A DNA stretch of 64,000 nt from Mustela lutreola (Eukaryota > Chordata > Mammalia > Carnivora > Mustelidae), in NCBI RefSeq assembly GCF_030435805.1, contig NC_081298.1, positions 29,004,501-29,068,500 on the forward strand, given 5' to 3'. Below are positions 1 through 20,655 of this stretch, piece after piece (the first letter of the stretch is position 1; each line of letters starts with the position of its first letter). The translations under genes were made by a program, and so were the position numbers. The notes under the pieces were generated by a model that was not told the origin of the DNA, searched no databases, and worked only from the letters and a program-made list of their open reading frames with translations.

Positions 1-534
1 TACGTTCAGGACGCGGTAAGGGCAGGTGTGCGAGCGAACTGCTCTTACCTTTCGCTGAAATCATAGGCGCCTGAGGCATGATGCTTAACTACCTCCCTTA
101 TTAGCTGGATGACCACAGCTCTTCCTCTGGTCTTGTATTAAACTTTTAATAATGGAAATGTTGAACATCTAGGCCAGAAGAGAATAATGAGCCACCAGTA
201 CCCTTCACTGAATTTCAACTCGGCTTGTCTTATGCAACTGGTCTTTAATCTTGGACACCTGCTCAGACTGAGAGCAGCAGTCACAACAGCCAAAGGCCTC
301 CAATTAGGAGCAAGGGGTCCTGAGTCTCTTTTGCAACCTTGCTGCATTTGTGACCTTGGGGAAATGGCCACGAAATGGCTAAACATGTCCCGGTACAGCC
401 TGCCTCTCGGGGCTCCTTTTGAATGAGGCTTGCTTGCCAGCCCCAGGGCTGGGGCAGGGTTGGACTTCGAGAGCCCCAATTAGAGGGAATTTTCCATGAC
501 TCTTGTCAGTATCCGGGGGTTCACGGAGTCCCGA

Positions 535-710
535 GCTGGTATCCAGACTTTGGCCTTTGTGTGACTTTGTAGTGATGCTTACCCTTGGTTTCCTTATCTG
601 TAGAGTGGGGATGATCGCCAATCTCCACCACCTCAGGGTTATGAGAGGATTAGACAAGGTAATGCCAACGGTGAGCTCACAGAGTTCCAGGCTCTTACTA
701 AGTGCTTGAG
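535..710 (+). repeat. MIR SINE
   Basis: The MIR core is recognisable from 'ggtttccttatctgtagagt' (gene-derived consensus: tttcctcatctgtaaaat) through 'gggttatgagaggattagac'. Old and diverged. Confidence 0.7.
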
Positions 711-1011
711 AGATTAGGCCTGGATCACTTTTTACTTCTGCATGGGTGTAGTTTTGTATTTTCTTTGTAACTCATGCTTGTATTTTTAGTATTTTTCTTA
801 TAGTAATTCTAATGACCTAATGGCAGGTCCCTAGACTTCACCTCTCTCTTGCTCCTCTTCCTGTGAGGCTCAGATGAGGAGTCATGCCCTCTTAGAGCCT
901 CATGGTCACCATGGGTCCGGACCTGGGCACAAGTCCTTCACTGACGCAGAGAGCATCCTAAAATGCTCACTCTCCTTGGGGATACTTAGGTCAACCAGGG
1001 CTGTGCACTTG

Positions 1012-1137
1012 ACCAGAGTCCTGGGGTCGACCCCCACATCAGGCTCCCTGCTCACAGGGAACGTGCTTCTCCCTCTCCCGCTGCCTGTGCTCTCACTATC
1101 TCTGTCTCTCTCTCAAATAAATAAATAAAACCTTAAA
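1012..1137 (+). repeat. Can-SINE fragment, diverged
   Basis: The 3' two thirds of a Can-SINE: 'agtcctggggtcgaccccca', 'catcaggctccctgctcaca', a CT-rich run, then AAATAAATAAATAAAACCTT. The tRNA-like head is degraded or missing. Confidence 0.65.
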
Positions 1138-1397
1138 AGAAAAAGTTGCCAAGGTAGTTACAAAGCTAGTTAATGTCTATAGAATGATACAATTACAAAC
1201 TTCAGGGCAAATTTTTCTACCAAATAGAAAGTATTTACTTCTCCCCATGAAAACCATTTGCATCATATCATTTTCCTGCAAATTAGCACCACCTTTACAG
1301 AATCTAGACCCAATCAATACCAAATACAAGTCAAAGTTACATCCCCCTAGAGAATTAGACAAGACTTAGGTGGCTTTGGGAACATAATACTCTTGAG

Positions 1398-1729
1398 CAG
1401 CACTGTCCAATATAAATACGCAAGCCACAAGTGTAATTTTAAATTTTCACTAGTAGCCACATTTTAAAAACAAGAAAAGGAATTGGTAGCGGTAGCATTA
1501 ATTGTGACAATATATTTTATTTAACTCAGTATATCTAAAATATTATTTCAACATGTAACCAATACAACAATGTTCCTAGTCACTATTTTATAGTCTGTGG
1601 GTTTTTTTTTTTTCTAAGTAAGTCATTGGAATTTGGTGTGTATTTTATACTCACATCTCAATTCAAACCACACTGCAAGGGCTCAATGCCACACGGAGCT
1701 AGTGGCTGATGTACTGGATAGTGTAGCTC
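1398..1729. mobile_element. Non-autonomous DNA transposon relic (hAT/Charlie-like MER element)
   Basis: The ends are inverted relatives of each other: 'agcactgtccaata' at the left and 'tactggatagtgtagc' at the right. The interior, with 'gtaattttaaattttcacta', resembles a common mammalian MER repeat. The exact family name is not assigned. Confidence 0.5.
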
Positions 1730-1734
1730 TAGGA

Positions 1735-1925
1735 GGCATCAGAATCTCAAATTTAGGAGGCATCAGAATCACCTGGAAGCCTCATGAAAACACAGATGGC
1801 TGGGCCCCACTGGAAGCATTTCAGCTGGGTTAGGGGTAGGACCTGAAATTCTGCATTTCTAGCAAGTTCCCAGGTGCTACCATGGCTGCTGAGCCAGGAG
1901 GCACACTTTGAAAACCACTGTTCCA
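1735..1925. mobile_element. MER5-like DNA transposon relic
   Basis: Contains 'catcagaatcacctggaagc', 'gctgggcccc' and an inverted counterpart ending 'gaaaaccactgttc', the usual layout of MER5A/B (hAT-Charlie). It directly abuts the preceding DNA-transposon relic. Confidence 0.55.
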
Positions 1926-2939
1926 GGATGACTCGGAAAGGACTCCTCATCTTTGTGCCTTATTTTCCTCTTGTGGGTAATTTTTCTTAACACCCCTGAG
2001 GCTGGTGCAGATTCAGGGAGTACACCACAGTAGCAGCGGGGGCCCTGGGGATTGTTGGCATTGGCTCATCCCCATCTGGCTGGGAGCAGCCTCACGGCCC
2101 ATCAGTGGGCAGTGACTAAGACAGCTGCTCTACCATCGCTGGTGTTGACTGAGTGCAGCTCTGAGCTAAAAGTTCAGGGGGAAAGACTCACCTTCGAAAC
2201 CACCAGGGAGGGCCCAGGCCTCGTGTGGCTAATTCTTCCTCAGCACCGCTGTGCACCAGGCAGAGATGTCCTGGGGCAGGTCTGCAGAGATGGAGGCACA
2301 GGCTGGACCCTGGGGCTCTAAGTGGGGACACTTCCTGAAGTCTAGAATGGCCAGAAAAGGCCGGTCAGACAGGGAGTGGAACTGATACAGACCCAGAATA
2401 AATACCACCTGTGACTTATTTCTGGAAGTGAATGATACTGGAAAGAGAAAGGATGGGAAGACCTGCTGAGGAAAGGTTGAGGGGGCTCCCGGGAGGCAGG
2501 TGGGGGGACAAGCTGCCACAAGAAAACAGCAGTGAGGCCGTGGGAGGTCAGAAATAGAGGATGTCCCAGAGGCTGTCCCCGGAAGACGCCTCAGGAGATC
2601 AGCTGCTACTCTCCTGGTTCTCCTGGTGGCTGGAGATGGAGGTTAGAGATGTCACAAAGTGAGTCAGCACACGGGCCAAAGTCCACATCTCGGGCTCTAT
2701 CTCAGGAACCCTTCTTCTGGACCCTGGAGGTTTGGGAGTGGGATTGGGTGCAGTGGCCATGTGTGTGGATGTAAGGGAAGTGTATGTCACCTTTGGGACA
2801 CTCATACGCTTGCATCATCTGTGATATCCAAGGGCTGGCATGAATGCCCCTGAGGACAGGGACTGTTCCTCTCCTGATGCTTGCCCTCCTCCTTCTAGCA
2901 CCTTGTAAAGGACTGAGCCGATGAACGTTTAAGCGAAGT

Positions 2940-4770
2940 GGTCTGCACCACGTGTGATGGGGGTGTCTACATTTTATGTCATGTAAATGCGGGGCACACA
3001 TAAAACAGTTAATGTAGACACGGGTGACACCATGAGGTGTCTCGCATGGATATTGGAAACCAGTACTGTGGCAGATTATGAGAGATAAATGGGCTGTCTG
3101 TACTGAACAGGTGTGCTGTTGGGGAGCACTTGAGGTGACTGCACTTTGGGGTGACCTTATGGGTATGCAGGGCATCTACACTGGACTGGCTACTGTTTGG
3201 GGGCATGTAAGCTGTCTGCACTGCATTGTGCCCAGTAGGGGTGAGTGTGGAGGGTCTACATGGTGGGTGTGCCCTGTTTGGGGTCTTATAAGTTAACCGC
3301 ATCTCACAATCCTTCTCTGTAGGGGTGTATAGAAGGTCTACACTTCGTACGAGTATTTTGGGGGGCTGTGGATGTAAATGTGTGCAGATGTAGCATCCCT
3401 ATAAAAAGGAAAACAAAGTGGGTTCCCAGAAGCGTATTCACTCCGTGGAGGGATATGACAGGCGGTTAGGTGTCAGCATTGTGGAGGACAAGAGGCCGGG
3501 CCTGGGCGGAGGCACATCTCAAGGAAAATGACTGGTTCTGACTCCCAGGAGGGACGGTCCTTTTGGACACCCCAGCCAGCCCTTGAGGACCTCCTCTTTG
3601 GGAATTTGCTTTTAAAACCAGTGACAAATCTTCCTCTGAATGTGAAGTTCATGCTTGTGGGCTTTGGAGGCCACTTTAGGGATTTAAGCTGGATATTCAG
3701 ATTTGGGGTTCAAAACTAGGGGGTGGTTGTAAAATGAGGACATGCACTGGCAGAGCTCATGGAATGGCCCAGGAGGCAGGCCACGTGCCGGTCCCCCAGC
3801 ACCTGCAGATGTTTGCCCTGCATGCCGCAGTTTGTAAAGGGCATCTCCCCGGATGCATGTGGGGTCCCAGGGGCGCAGAGGCAGAGAGTGATAGTATTTT
3901 GAGCTCACTAAGAGCACAGATCCAAAGTATTACGCTTGGTTGCCTCCCTGGTGGCTGGCAAGGCCGAGAGGCCGAGCCCCGCCCCCCTCCCCCCAGCCAA
4001 CTGCAAGGACCAGAGGACCAACTGCTCATGTGCTTGTCTAAAAACCAGTCTCATCACTGCACATACTGTGCTTTTTTCCAATTACCATATGTGAAAAGAA
4101 GGTATTCCTTGTGCATCTGTCCAGTGTGTCTGACGGGTACACCGCGTGTGTGTGATGGGCATAGGCTCTGTCTGATGAGGTTATCACTGTGTGTATATTG
4201 GGGTGTACAGGACATGCATGGGAGATCTGTTTGGGCAGGATGTGCCGTGGCAGGGAGCCTGCTATGTGTGAGCAAGATTTGTGCACAAGAGGGCTGTGTT
4301 GGGGTGTGGGGCGGGGGACGGGTGGAATCTGCTGAGAAGGAGGAAAGGCGATCTACTTGCTATTTGTGATGACTGGACGGCATTTGCCATGACTGTATTT
4401 TGGGTAATCATATACAACATAAAGTGGTATATTAATAGATATACTCTTTCTGTGCATATACTGTATGAGATGGGCATACGCTGCACATATGGGTATAGAC
4501 TCTGTGTGGGGGTAGTATACCATATGGGTACGATGACTATAGCCTCTATGTGGACTATGTATTGTGTATGCTCTGTGAAGGGTATACACAGTGCGTGATG
4601 GCTGTATTTTGTGAGTGATCATATATAAGGCATATACGGTATATAGGATGGATGTATTATTACGAGTATACACTGTGTGGGAGATAGTATACTCGGGAGG
4701 AGGGGTATGCTGTGTGATGTGGGTGCACAGCACATGTGATGCACACATAGTATGCCACATGGTGTGGGAT
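2940..4770. repeat. EBF4: Degenerate G/T-rich low-complexity tract (possible old minisatellite)
   Basis: The plus strand is strongly G+T biased, with many loosely similar pieces such as 'gggtatac', 'atgggcata', 'ctgtgtg' and 'atatgggtata', densest at 4090-4770. No exact period can be read by eye, so a tandem origin is a guess. Confidence 0.3.
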
Positions 4771-4952
4771 AGTTGTTGAGAAGGGCCTCCCTGGTGTGTA
4801 TCAGGCATCCTGTGCAGAGATAGCGGGTTGTGGGAATAGGGGGCGTGCGACTGGTGTGAGCAGGCAGAGGGGAGTCGCCATTGCTGGGGAGGGGCATGGA
4901 GGCAAGCCATTAGATCTTCATCCGTTTCCAGACCCCCTACCCCAGCCCTTGA

Positions 4953-13191
<8,239 letters not shown>

Positions 13192-14245
13192 TCATGGTAG
13201 GTCTCCAGCTGGGCCTTGCTTCCTCCCCTGGCCCTGCGGAGACTCTGCAGGAGACTCTGCAGAAGACGTTACCCAGGGTGGGGCCCTGGGGTCCAATTCT
13301 CTCTCTCCAGGGCTTGTCTAGACAGCTGTAAGGGCCACACAGCCAGCTCCCCCTCCCCACCCCAGTGGCCCAAGCTGAACAGGCAGAGAGAAGGGGTTTC
13401 CTGTCCCCTTACAGCCAGCCTTTTTCCAGAACTTTCTTGTCTCCCTCTCCCCACCAGGTCTGCCAGTGTTGCCCCCACTGAACCCGGACTGGAGGTCCCT
13501 CTGGGATACACACTCACGTCCTGGATGGCAGCACAGACAGACGCTGAGCCAGGGCTTCGGGCGGACATCCACCCAAAGGCCTGAACAGGCCACCCTGTGC
13601 TTGAGGCCTCCAGTCCCACAGGCTTCTCTCACCTCCCTTCCTCGGGGCTGGTCAGAAGCCTTAGCACTGTGCTGATGCTCTCAGCAGGAGAGCATCCCAG
13701 GGGGGTCCCGGGATGCTGGGTTTTCCTCACTGGGTCAGTTCCTCTGGAAGAGATGGACCTTGTGCAGACCGGACCATCAGGCGACAGGAGCAGGGGATGG
13801 GGACCATGAGGAAGAGGACAGCTCAGGGAGAAGTGGCCTGGGGAGGTCCTGTTTGTATCTGACCCATCTCAGCTGGCCCAGCATCCCGACCTTGCTCCAG
13901 GGCAAGAGGTGGTGCCCAGCAGCCTCCCAAGGCCTGCCCAGGCTCCCATGGAGCTTCCAATGGCTGCTCGATCCCTGTGGCTGCCCCCTCCTAGGCCCGC
14001 ACACTCATGCTTGCCACATATGAATCCCACCAGGGGCTTTGGGCATGGAGTGTGCAGAAGAGGGAGTGCCAAGCCCCCTAAATGGTGGGTCTTCCTCCCA
14101 ATGGCTATCTTATGGACTCTGGCCCCACTCACATATGACTCTGGCTGGCCCCATAGTACCATGGAATTGGCCTAGCTGCCACTGGCCTCACATTCTGCTC
14201 TGCTGAGGTTGGAGAAAACAGAACAATAAACACAGCTGCAGGTGG
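13192..14245 (+). other. EBF4: EBF4 3' UTR with polyadenylation signal
   Basis: Non-coding sequence follows the EBF4 stop. A canonical AATAAA lies at 14225-14230 in a locally suitable context, so cleavage is expected near 14245. A donor-like ATG|GTAGGT just after the stop (13197) leaves open a spliced 3' UTR. The end point is inferred from the signal only. Confidence 0.55.
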
Positions 14246-15539
14246 CCACCTGGCCTCTTTGGCCTGCTTCCTTGGCGTGGGTCTTCTTTTCTCAGTGGTT
14301 CTGCTGTTCTCCTGGGGCCCCTCCCAGTCATGCCCCTGGGTGGCCTTCTCACACATCAGGCTTTTTCAACAGCCCCAGAGTTCAGCTGAGCAAGGATTAC
14401 TTGCCCCACATCTGCTCGCAAGGACCATTGTGGGTGGTGGGCAAGCTAGCAGGCCTGGGGTCCCAGGACGTGGGCTCCACCCCAGGAGCTTAGACTGGGA
14501 GCATAGTCTGGCCACAGAGGACTCCATCCCCCAGCTGCTGTCTGGCCAGGCCAAGGCAGGGGTTGTCAGAGGACTGCCCAGGAACAAGAACGGCACAAAC
14601 AAAGCGCCACTCGGTTACACAGAGGCTCAGAAAAGAGATCCACTCTGAACGAAGGTCATGGGGCCAAGGTAGGTCAGGGTAGGCTTTTGGCCCTAAGGTT
14701 GCCTGTTTGAGCAGATCTCCACCACCTCTGCCCCCAGGCCTAGGCACCTTTGTCTCTCCTGTCTCAGAGTTTGGGAGGAAAGGTAGTAAAGAGGTAGTTA
14801 AGTAAATAGGCTCATTTACCCCATCCCCCTTCTGGAATGAATTCCTGCCGTCCCCTGAGATGTATCTCCCAGATCTCAAAGGTCTGCTGGCTGACTCTGG
14901 AAGCCACTCTTTTGACCCACTGTCCAGGGAGCCTAGCATCCAGCTCCAGGCCTCAGGCTTACTCTCTTCCTGGTGGTCCTCTTTGGCTCTGGCTTCCAGA
15001 AGCTCCACAGCCCATGACCATATGCCCTGGGGTCTTCTGGACAAAAGACACTTGCCAAGGCAGATGGGCTGCTCATGCCCTTCAGAGGCCTCCACTGCTT
15101 TCTCTTATGTTCTTGGTCAATACCTGGGGATTCAGCTCACTGGGGGCCCATGACCAGAAGAGGCTTCCATTCATCTCCGTGCTCCCCTAGCCTGCCCCTC
15201 TGTTCTTGCTTCTAATCCATGTTGCAGAGTCCCAGAGCCCGCCAGCCCACGCCCTGCTCCACACAGGCTCCAAGCGATTCCCATAGCCCAGGTCCCGCCC
15301 AGGCTAAACACCCAAAGAGCTATAATATGTCCTGGATGCAGGGGGTAGCTGGGTTGTGGTCACACTCTGGTCCCTGGGGTGGGTCAGGTGCACAGTTGAT
15401 AGAAATAGGATGTGAGATCTGTTTCAAAGATCTCAAAACTGTCCTCAGACCACCATCCAACTCAACACTGCCCACCCCCTAGTGCGCAGAAGGCAGGACT
15501 AAATCAGTGACTAAATGCTGGCTTTGGATGAAACAATTC

Positions 15540-15860
15540 ATACACTAAGCCCTAACCCCTCCCTCCATGTGGTGTTTTTGGACCTAGGACCTCTAAGGAG
15601 ACAATTAAGGTTAAATAAGGTTTAGTTTAGTCTGACAGAACTAGTGTCCTTGTATGAAGAGGAAGAGACTCCAGAACCTTCTCTCCACTATGAGGGTACA
15701 GTGAGGAGTCCATCTATGGGCCAGAGAAAGCGTCACCACCTGGAACTGAATCACTGACCCCTTGATCTGAGACTTCTAACTTCCAGAACAATGAGAAGAT
15801 ATGTTTCTGTTGTTCAAGCCATTCAGTCTCTGGTATTTTGTTATGGCGGCCCAGGCTGAC
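15540..15860 (+). repeat. Old interspersed repeat, family not assigned
   Basis: The text ('gacaattaaggttaaataag', 'tagtgtccttgtatgaagag', 'tctgttgttcaagccattca', 'gtattttgttatggcggccc') follows a repeat common in mammalian genomes. I cannot name the family with certainty; it may be LTR-related. Treated as a fossil. Confidence 0.5.
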
Positions 15861-16749
15861 AAATACAGTGTTCTTTCCCACGTGTCTCAGTTTGGATTCC
15901 CATAGAAGCAGAACCTGAGACAAGTTCCCTGCTGGAGAACTCTGGGAGACAGTATAGGGCACACTTCAGAGCTTCCCCACCGAGTGGCAGAGAATCTGGG
16001 GTACTGATCTTCCAGCCCTCTGAAGTTGCCTGAGGACTAATCCCAGGAGCTGCTGACCTCTCTGGCACTTCTGGCCTGCCCTCCCACCTGCAGAGAAAAG
16101 CCACCAATTAGGGTTTTGTTCTAGAATGTTGTGAGCAAGTACCAGAACCGAACTGTAAGTCCAAAGGGATATGGGCAAGGTGCCAAGAGCCTCTACTTAA
16201 AGCCCTTTAGAGAGAGCATCTTTCCAGAAAGTCCTCTGCCTTCCTCCCTCATATATTTTCCAGAAGAAACAGGCTGTTGTGTTCTGCATCCTCCCCTATA
16301 GATCTGGTAGCCCTGGACCTGGCAGCCGTTGGGGCTGCATTTAACTCAGACAGGACCCGCTGTGGACAGGCTCCACTGACTCAAGCAAAGGTAGACACCA
16401 GCTTGGACAAGCCATCCAGCTGAGTATTCTGCAGAATGCTCTTCTCCCCCACCCCCCACCCATATGAGTGGGGTCCCTCTTCTTGTCCCAAAAAAACTCC
16501 CAGAAAAATGGGAAGGGCCATGCATCAGGGGAAAGATGGTCTTTTCAATAAATGATATTGAGTCTATCGCATATTTATATGAAAAATTAAACTGGACCTC
16601 TACCTCACACCATATACAAAAATTAATTATAATGGGTTGTGGATCCCAATGTGAAAGCTAAAACAATAAATTTCATGCCTTTCAAGATGGACTAGAAGGC
16701 TTTTGCCAAAACCTCCAAGGTTTGTTTTCCCACTGCATGATCAATTTTA

Positions 16750-16915
16750 TTTTTTTTTTTTAGATTTTATTTATTTATTTCATAGAGATCACAAGTAGGC
16801 AGAGAGGCAGGCTTGGGGGGTGGGGGAAGCAGGCTCCCTGCTGAGCAGAGAGCCCGATGCGATGCAGGGATCCATTCCAGGACCCTGGGATCATGACCTG
16901 AGTCGAAGGCACCCC
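16750..16915 (-). mobile_element. Can-SINE, 5'-truncated, minus strand
   Basis: T-rich tail, 'gatcacaagtaggcagagag', 'gagcccgatgcgatgcaggg', ending early at 'tcgaaggcacccc'. Flanked by TGCATGATCAATTTTA at 16734-16749 and 16916-16931. Confidence 0.92.
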
Positions 16916-17361
16916 TGCATGATCAATTTTAGAATGAGGCAAGTATTAAACATGTTTGAGGTGGTTTGAATGGACCGTCGGAATATCCTTTCTCTTTCCT
17001 AGGATGACTTCTCTAAATGGGAAAAAGTTCATGCATCATAGGGTCTTTCCCCCCTAGAAGAGACAGGCTCTTCACAATGATTCGCCAAAGCTCCTAGCTC
17101 CTGAGCCTAGGGTGGCCACCTCCTGCCTTCCTACCCATACCTATACCCTTGAGCTTCCTTCCTATGCCACCGCTCAGTGGCAGAAACAAGACCCATCGGA
17201 GGATGGAAGGAAATGAGCCACCTTTTTGAAGCTTGAAGTCTGATGTTCACAAGAAGACCCCCAACATGAGGGTCCTAATGAGTGTGCAGCAATGACCATC
17301 CCTGTGGACTCATCTTCCTGTTACTTCCTGAACCTTCTTCTCTTCACACTCATTGTGAGAT

Positions 17362-17474
17362 TTAAAGAAAATTGTTTTTATTTAACTAATCTCTACACCC
17401 AATGTGGAGCTTGAACTCATGACCCCATGATCAAGGGTCGCATGCCTTTCTGGCTGAGTCAGCCAGGTGCCCCT
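17362..17474 (-). mobile_element. Short Can-SINE variant (tRNA head plus A-rich tail), minus strand
   Basis: 'atctctacacccaatgtgga' through 'ctgagtcagccaggtgcccc'. This class lacks the CT-rich block of the long Can-SINEs. Confidence 0.8.
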
Positions 17475-18327
17475 CATTAGGAGGTTTTTACCAGAACTTC
17501 TTAACTGAATGTAGTGTAAGTTGTCAAACTTTTCTTTATGGTTATTGCTTCCTGTATCATTTTAAGAAATCTTTACCCACCTACAAATTAAGAAGATATT
17601 TTTGAGTATGGTGTGAGCTAGGAGTCAAGTGTATTTTTGTCTGGATAGTCACTTGGCTCAAGTCCGTTTATTGAAATGACCAACTTTTACCTCCTGCTCT
17701 GCAATTGGCACCTTTATCATGAATCAAGCCACCATTTGTATATGGTCTGTTCTGGATTCTCTGTTCTCATCCATTGGTCTTTTTTTTTTTTTTAAACTTT
17801 ACACCAATACCACACTATCTTAAGTACTTAACTACTTGAGATTTGTAGTAAGTTTTGAAATCTAGTATGGCAAGTTGTCCTATTTAGTTTTTCATGATTA
17901 TCTTGGCTACACTTGGTCCTTTGTATTTCCATATAAATGTGATAATCAGTTTACTAACTTCTATTTTTCAAAACCTATAGAATTTTCCTTGGCATTGCAT
18001 CTGTAAATTTATAGGTCAGTTAATGGAGAATTGACACCTTTAATATACTATTTCAATCTATGGATATGGTATATCCATTTATTTCTATCTTTTAAAACTT
18101 CTCTAAGTAGTACCTTATAGACCTCTGTCTTATACATCTTTCACTTATTCTTCAGTATTTGATTACTTTATGCTATTATAAATAACATTTTCTTGATTTC
18201 GCTATTTCTCATGTGCACAATTGATTTTTGAACAATAACCTTATACCCAGCAAACATTATTAACTCATGTATAGTAATACTTTATCCGTAGATTATCTTG
18301 GATTTTCTTAACTACAAAGGACAATTT

Positions 18328-18517
18328 TTTTTTTAAGATTTTATTTATTTATTTGACAGACAGAGATCACAAGTAGGCAGAGAGGCAGGCAGAGAGAGAG
18401 AGAAAAGCAGGTTCCCTGCTGAGGAGAGAGCCTGATATGGGGCTCGATCCCAGGACCCTGGGATCATGACCTGAGCTGAAGGCAGAGGCTATAACCCACT
18501 AAGCCACCCAGGCGCCC
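18328..18517 (-). mobile_element. Can-SINE, minus strand
   Basis: Complete copy flanked by TACAAAGGACAATTTT (18313-18328 and 18518-18533), inserted into the old L1. Confidence 0.93.
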
Positions 18518-18756
18518 TACAAAGGACAATTTTATCTCTTCATTTCCAGTCCTTGTTTCTTTTTCTTGCCTAAATGCACTGGCTAGACAAATTCATTGGT
18601 CATAGACAGTTCATTGTTGAATAAAAGGAGTAATAGCGGACATCTTTGTTTTGTTCCTGATCCCAAAGGCAAACTTTGGCTTTTCACCATTAAGTATCAC
18701 ATTTGGTTTTATAGATATCCTTTTATTTCTAATTTTCTTTGAAATTTGTAAAATTT

Positions 18757-18940
18757 GGGGGCACCTGGGTGACTCAGTGGGTTAAAGCCTCTGCCTTTGG
18801 CTCAGGTCATGATCCCAGTGTCCTGGGATCGAGCCCCACATCGGGCTCTCTGTTCAGCACCGGGAGCCTGCTTCCTCCTCTCTCTCTGCTTGCTTGTGAT
18901 CTCTGTCAAATAAATAAATAAAATCTTTAAAAAAAAAATA
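18757..18940 (+). mobile_element. Can-SINE, plus strand
   Basis: Starts 'gggggcacctgggtgactca' and ends AAATAAATAAATAAAATCTT plus A tail; inserted into the old L1. Confidence 0.93.
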
Positions 18941-19160
18941 AAATTTTTAAAAGTTTGAATAGATGTTCAAATTTTATAAAATGCTTTTCTGCAAATATTT
19001 GAGATAATCACATGACTTTCTCCATTATTTTGTTGACGTGCTGAATTACAGTCATTGTATGTCTAGTGACAAACCATTGCATTAACTGTGCAATTACTTG
19101 TTTCATGGTAAACTCCATCCTTTACCCAGGAGATACCATTTGTCATCAGGGAGTCCATTC

Positions 19161-19217
19161 CCTCTCTCCCTCCCTCTCTCCCTCTCCCCTCAACCCCTCT
19201 CTCTCTCCTACTCTCCC
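19161..19217. repeat. Polypyrimidine (CCCTCT)n-like simple repeat
   Basis: Uninterrupted C/T-rich tract with short 'ccctctct' units. Confidence 0.75.
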
Positions 19218-19725
19218 AGAAGGCACTCATTGGCCCTCACCTTCCCCACTTCTCAGGAAGTTAGGCCTCTGGGAAACAAAATGCAGAGACCAGCAGACCG
19301 CCCTGGTATTTCAGCCTGCTGTGCTGCCTTCTGGGACCCGGCCTGCAAACTCAACAAGAACAAATGTAAATTCAAGTCTCTACCTAAGTCATTCTACCTC
19401 CACTCTAACCTGCCTCTCCCCAGCTGGACTCTTGGCTCTGGGTCCCCTGTACTGGATTTCTATAAGGGCAATCTTGGGCCATCCATTCTAAAGACCTGCC
19501 TCCACCTACCTCCCCAAGGAAAAGGGGGCCAAACCTTGCAGGGGAGCCAAGTGGCAGCCCTGGGGGGATGGGGTCACTCTGGGTTCAGAGCTTCCAGGAC
19601 TGCCAAGGGGAATGGTGGGAGGGTTCTGAGTGCACAACCCCCCCCTGGAGACAGAATGGAAGAGATTTCCAGACTCTAAAGATGTAGAAGAGGCTTCTCA
19701 GCAGGACAATAATAGAAACAAGACC

Positions 19726-20655
19726 TTTTTTTTTTTTTTTTTTGCACATTCTTTAGGTAATTTTATTCCTTGAGAGAGGAGGGGTCAAGTGTTTAAAAGG
19801 GGAAGGAAAAATGCCATAGCAGGTCTGTTGTTTCTTGGGACCCAGCATCTCTCGGCATCTTGTCTCTTCAAAGCCTTTCCTTCCCCGTCCCCTGCCGGCC
19901 TGGGAGTGAAGGCAGCTCCAGAGGCCTCCCTGGCTGTGCAGTGGGCCCCTCAGGCTGGCCTGCCAGGGCTCCGGGGAGAGGGGAAGTGTGGATGTGTCCC
20001 CATGGCAAGGTTGTAAAGGGCTGTCTGGCACTGTGACCGAGGGACACTCCAAAGTTGGCAGCCATCCCAGGAGTCCAGGAAAGCCCTCTGGCCTGGGCCC
20101 CTGTTCCTGTTGCCTCTCTTGGGGTTCCGCTCACCTGGGAGCCTGGCTCCCCTCCACACATCCACCCACTCACCCAGCGTCTGAGTTGACCTTCGGGTGG
20201 TGGAGGAGAGTCTGGCCACTCTGGGGCTGGCAGGGACTCGAGCTCAGCCAGCTTTGGCTTCTGTGGTAAAAGCCGGTTTGTCTGGGGCTGCTCCCTAGGC
20301 TGTTCTTGGAGCCAGGCCCAGCAGGCCCCCTTGCCAAGATAAACTGTGGCTGGTGGGGGTAATCTGGTGGAGTAGCTGCTGAGCGGGCCCAAACTTGGCA
20401 GGCCTCTTGGTGGTGCCCTGGCCTGGTCCACAGCGCAAAGTCCCACAAGGTCCCGGGGGCAGGCCAGGCCAGGAGCAGGGACCGAGAGCCTACTTGCTGG
20501 GCAACTCTCTGCCCTCTTTGTTGATAGAGGCAGGGACATTCGCTCTCTTGGTCTCAGCCGGAAACCAAAACCTCAGAATGAAGCCTCAAGGTTGACCAAA
20601 TTCCTTCAAACCTACTTCCTTGTGGGAGCAGTGCTGTAGCAGAAGATGGCGGAGA
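19726..20655 (-). other. Candidate minus-strand polyadenylated unit or retrocopy, unidentified
   Basis: On the minus strand an AATAAA (19767 to 19762) is followed 18 bases later by a genomic run of 18 A (T run 19726-19743), the layout of a retroposed mRNA 3' end. Upstream sequence is GC-rich and unique-looking, with one 223-codon open frame (20539 to 19868) that I do not recognise. A YY1-type CCGCCATCTT lies near 20652. No target-site duplication could be matched at the far end, so this may instead be a non-coding transcript next to a chance A run. Confidence 0.25.

Larger units (their letters stand above)
17480..19085 (-). mobile_element. L1 ORF2-derived fragment, old, minus strand
   Basis: AT-rich sequence resembling antisense L1 ORF2 (for example 'ttttccttggcattgcatct', 'ctatggatatggtatatcca'). 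Heavily diverged, with no long open frame. Interrupted by two Can-SINEs (18328-18517 and 18757-18940). Confidence 0.7.

Noticed and set aside
2963-3021. 11-bp inverted repeat GTGTCTACATT / AATGTAGACAC
   Set aside because: Short stem with a loose loop in low-complexity sequence; expected by chance in a window this size.
3734-4369. Plus-strand open frame (211 codons) in EBF4 intron
   Set aside because: It lies in the G/T-rich tract with Cys/Gly-rich low-complexity translation; no homology recognised and no splice signals supporting an exon.
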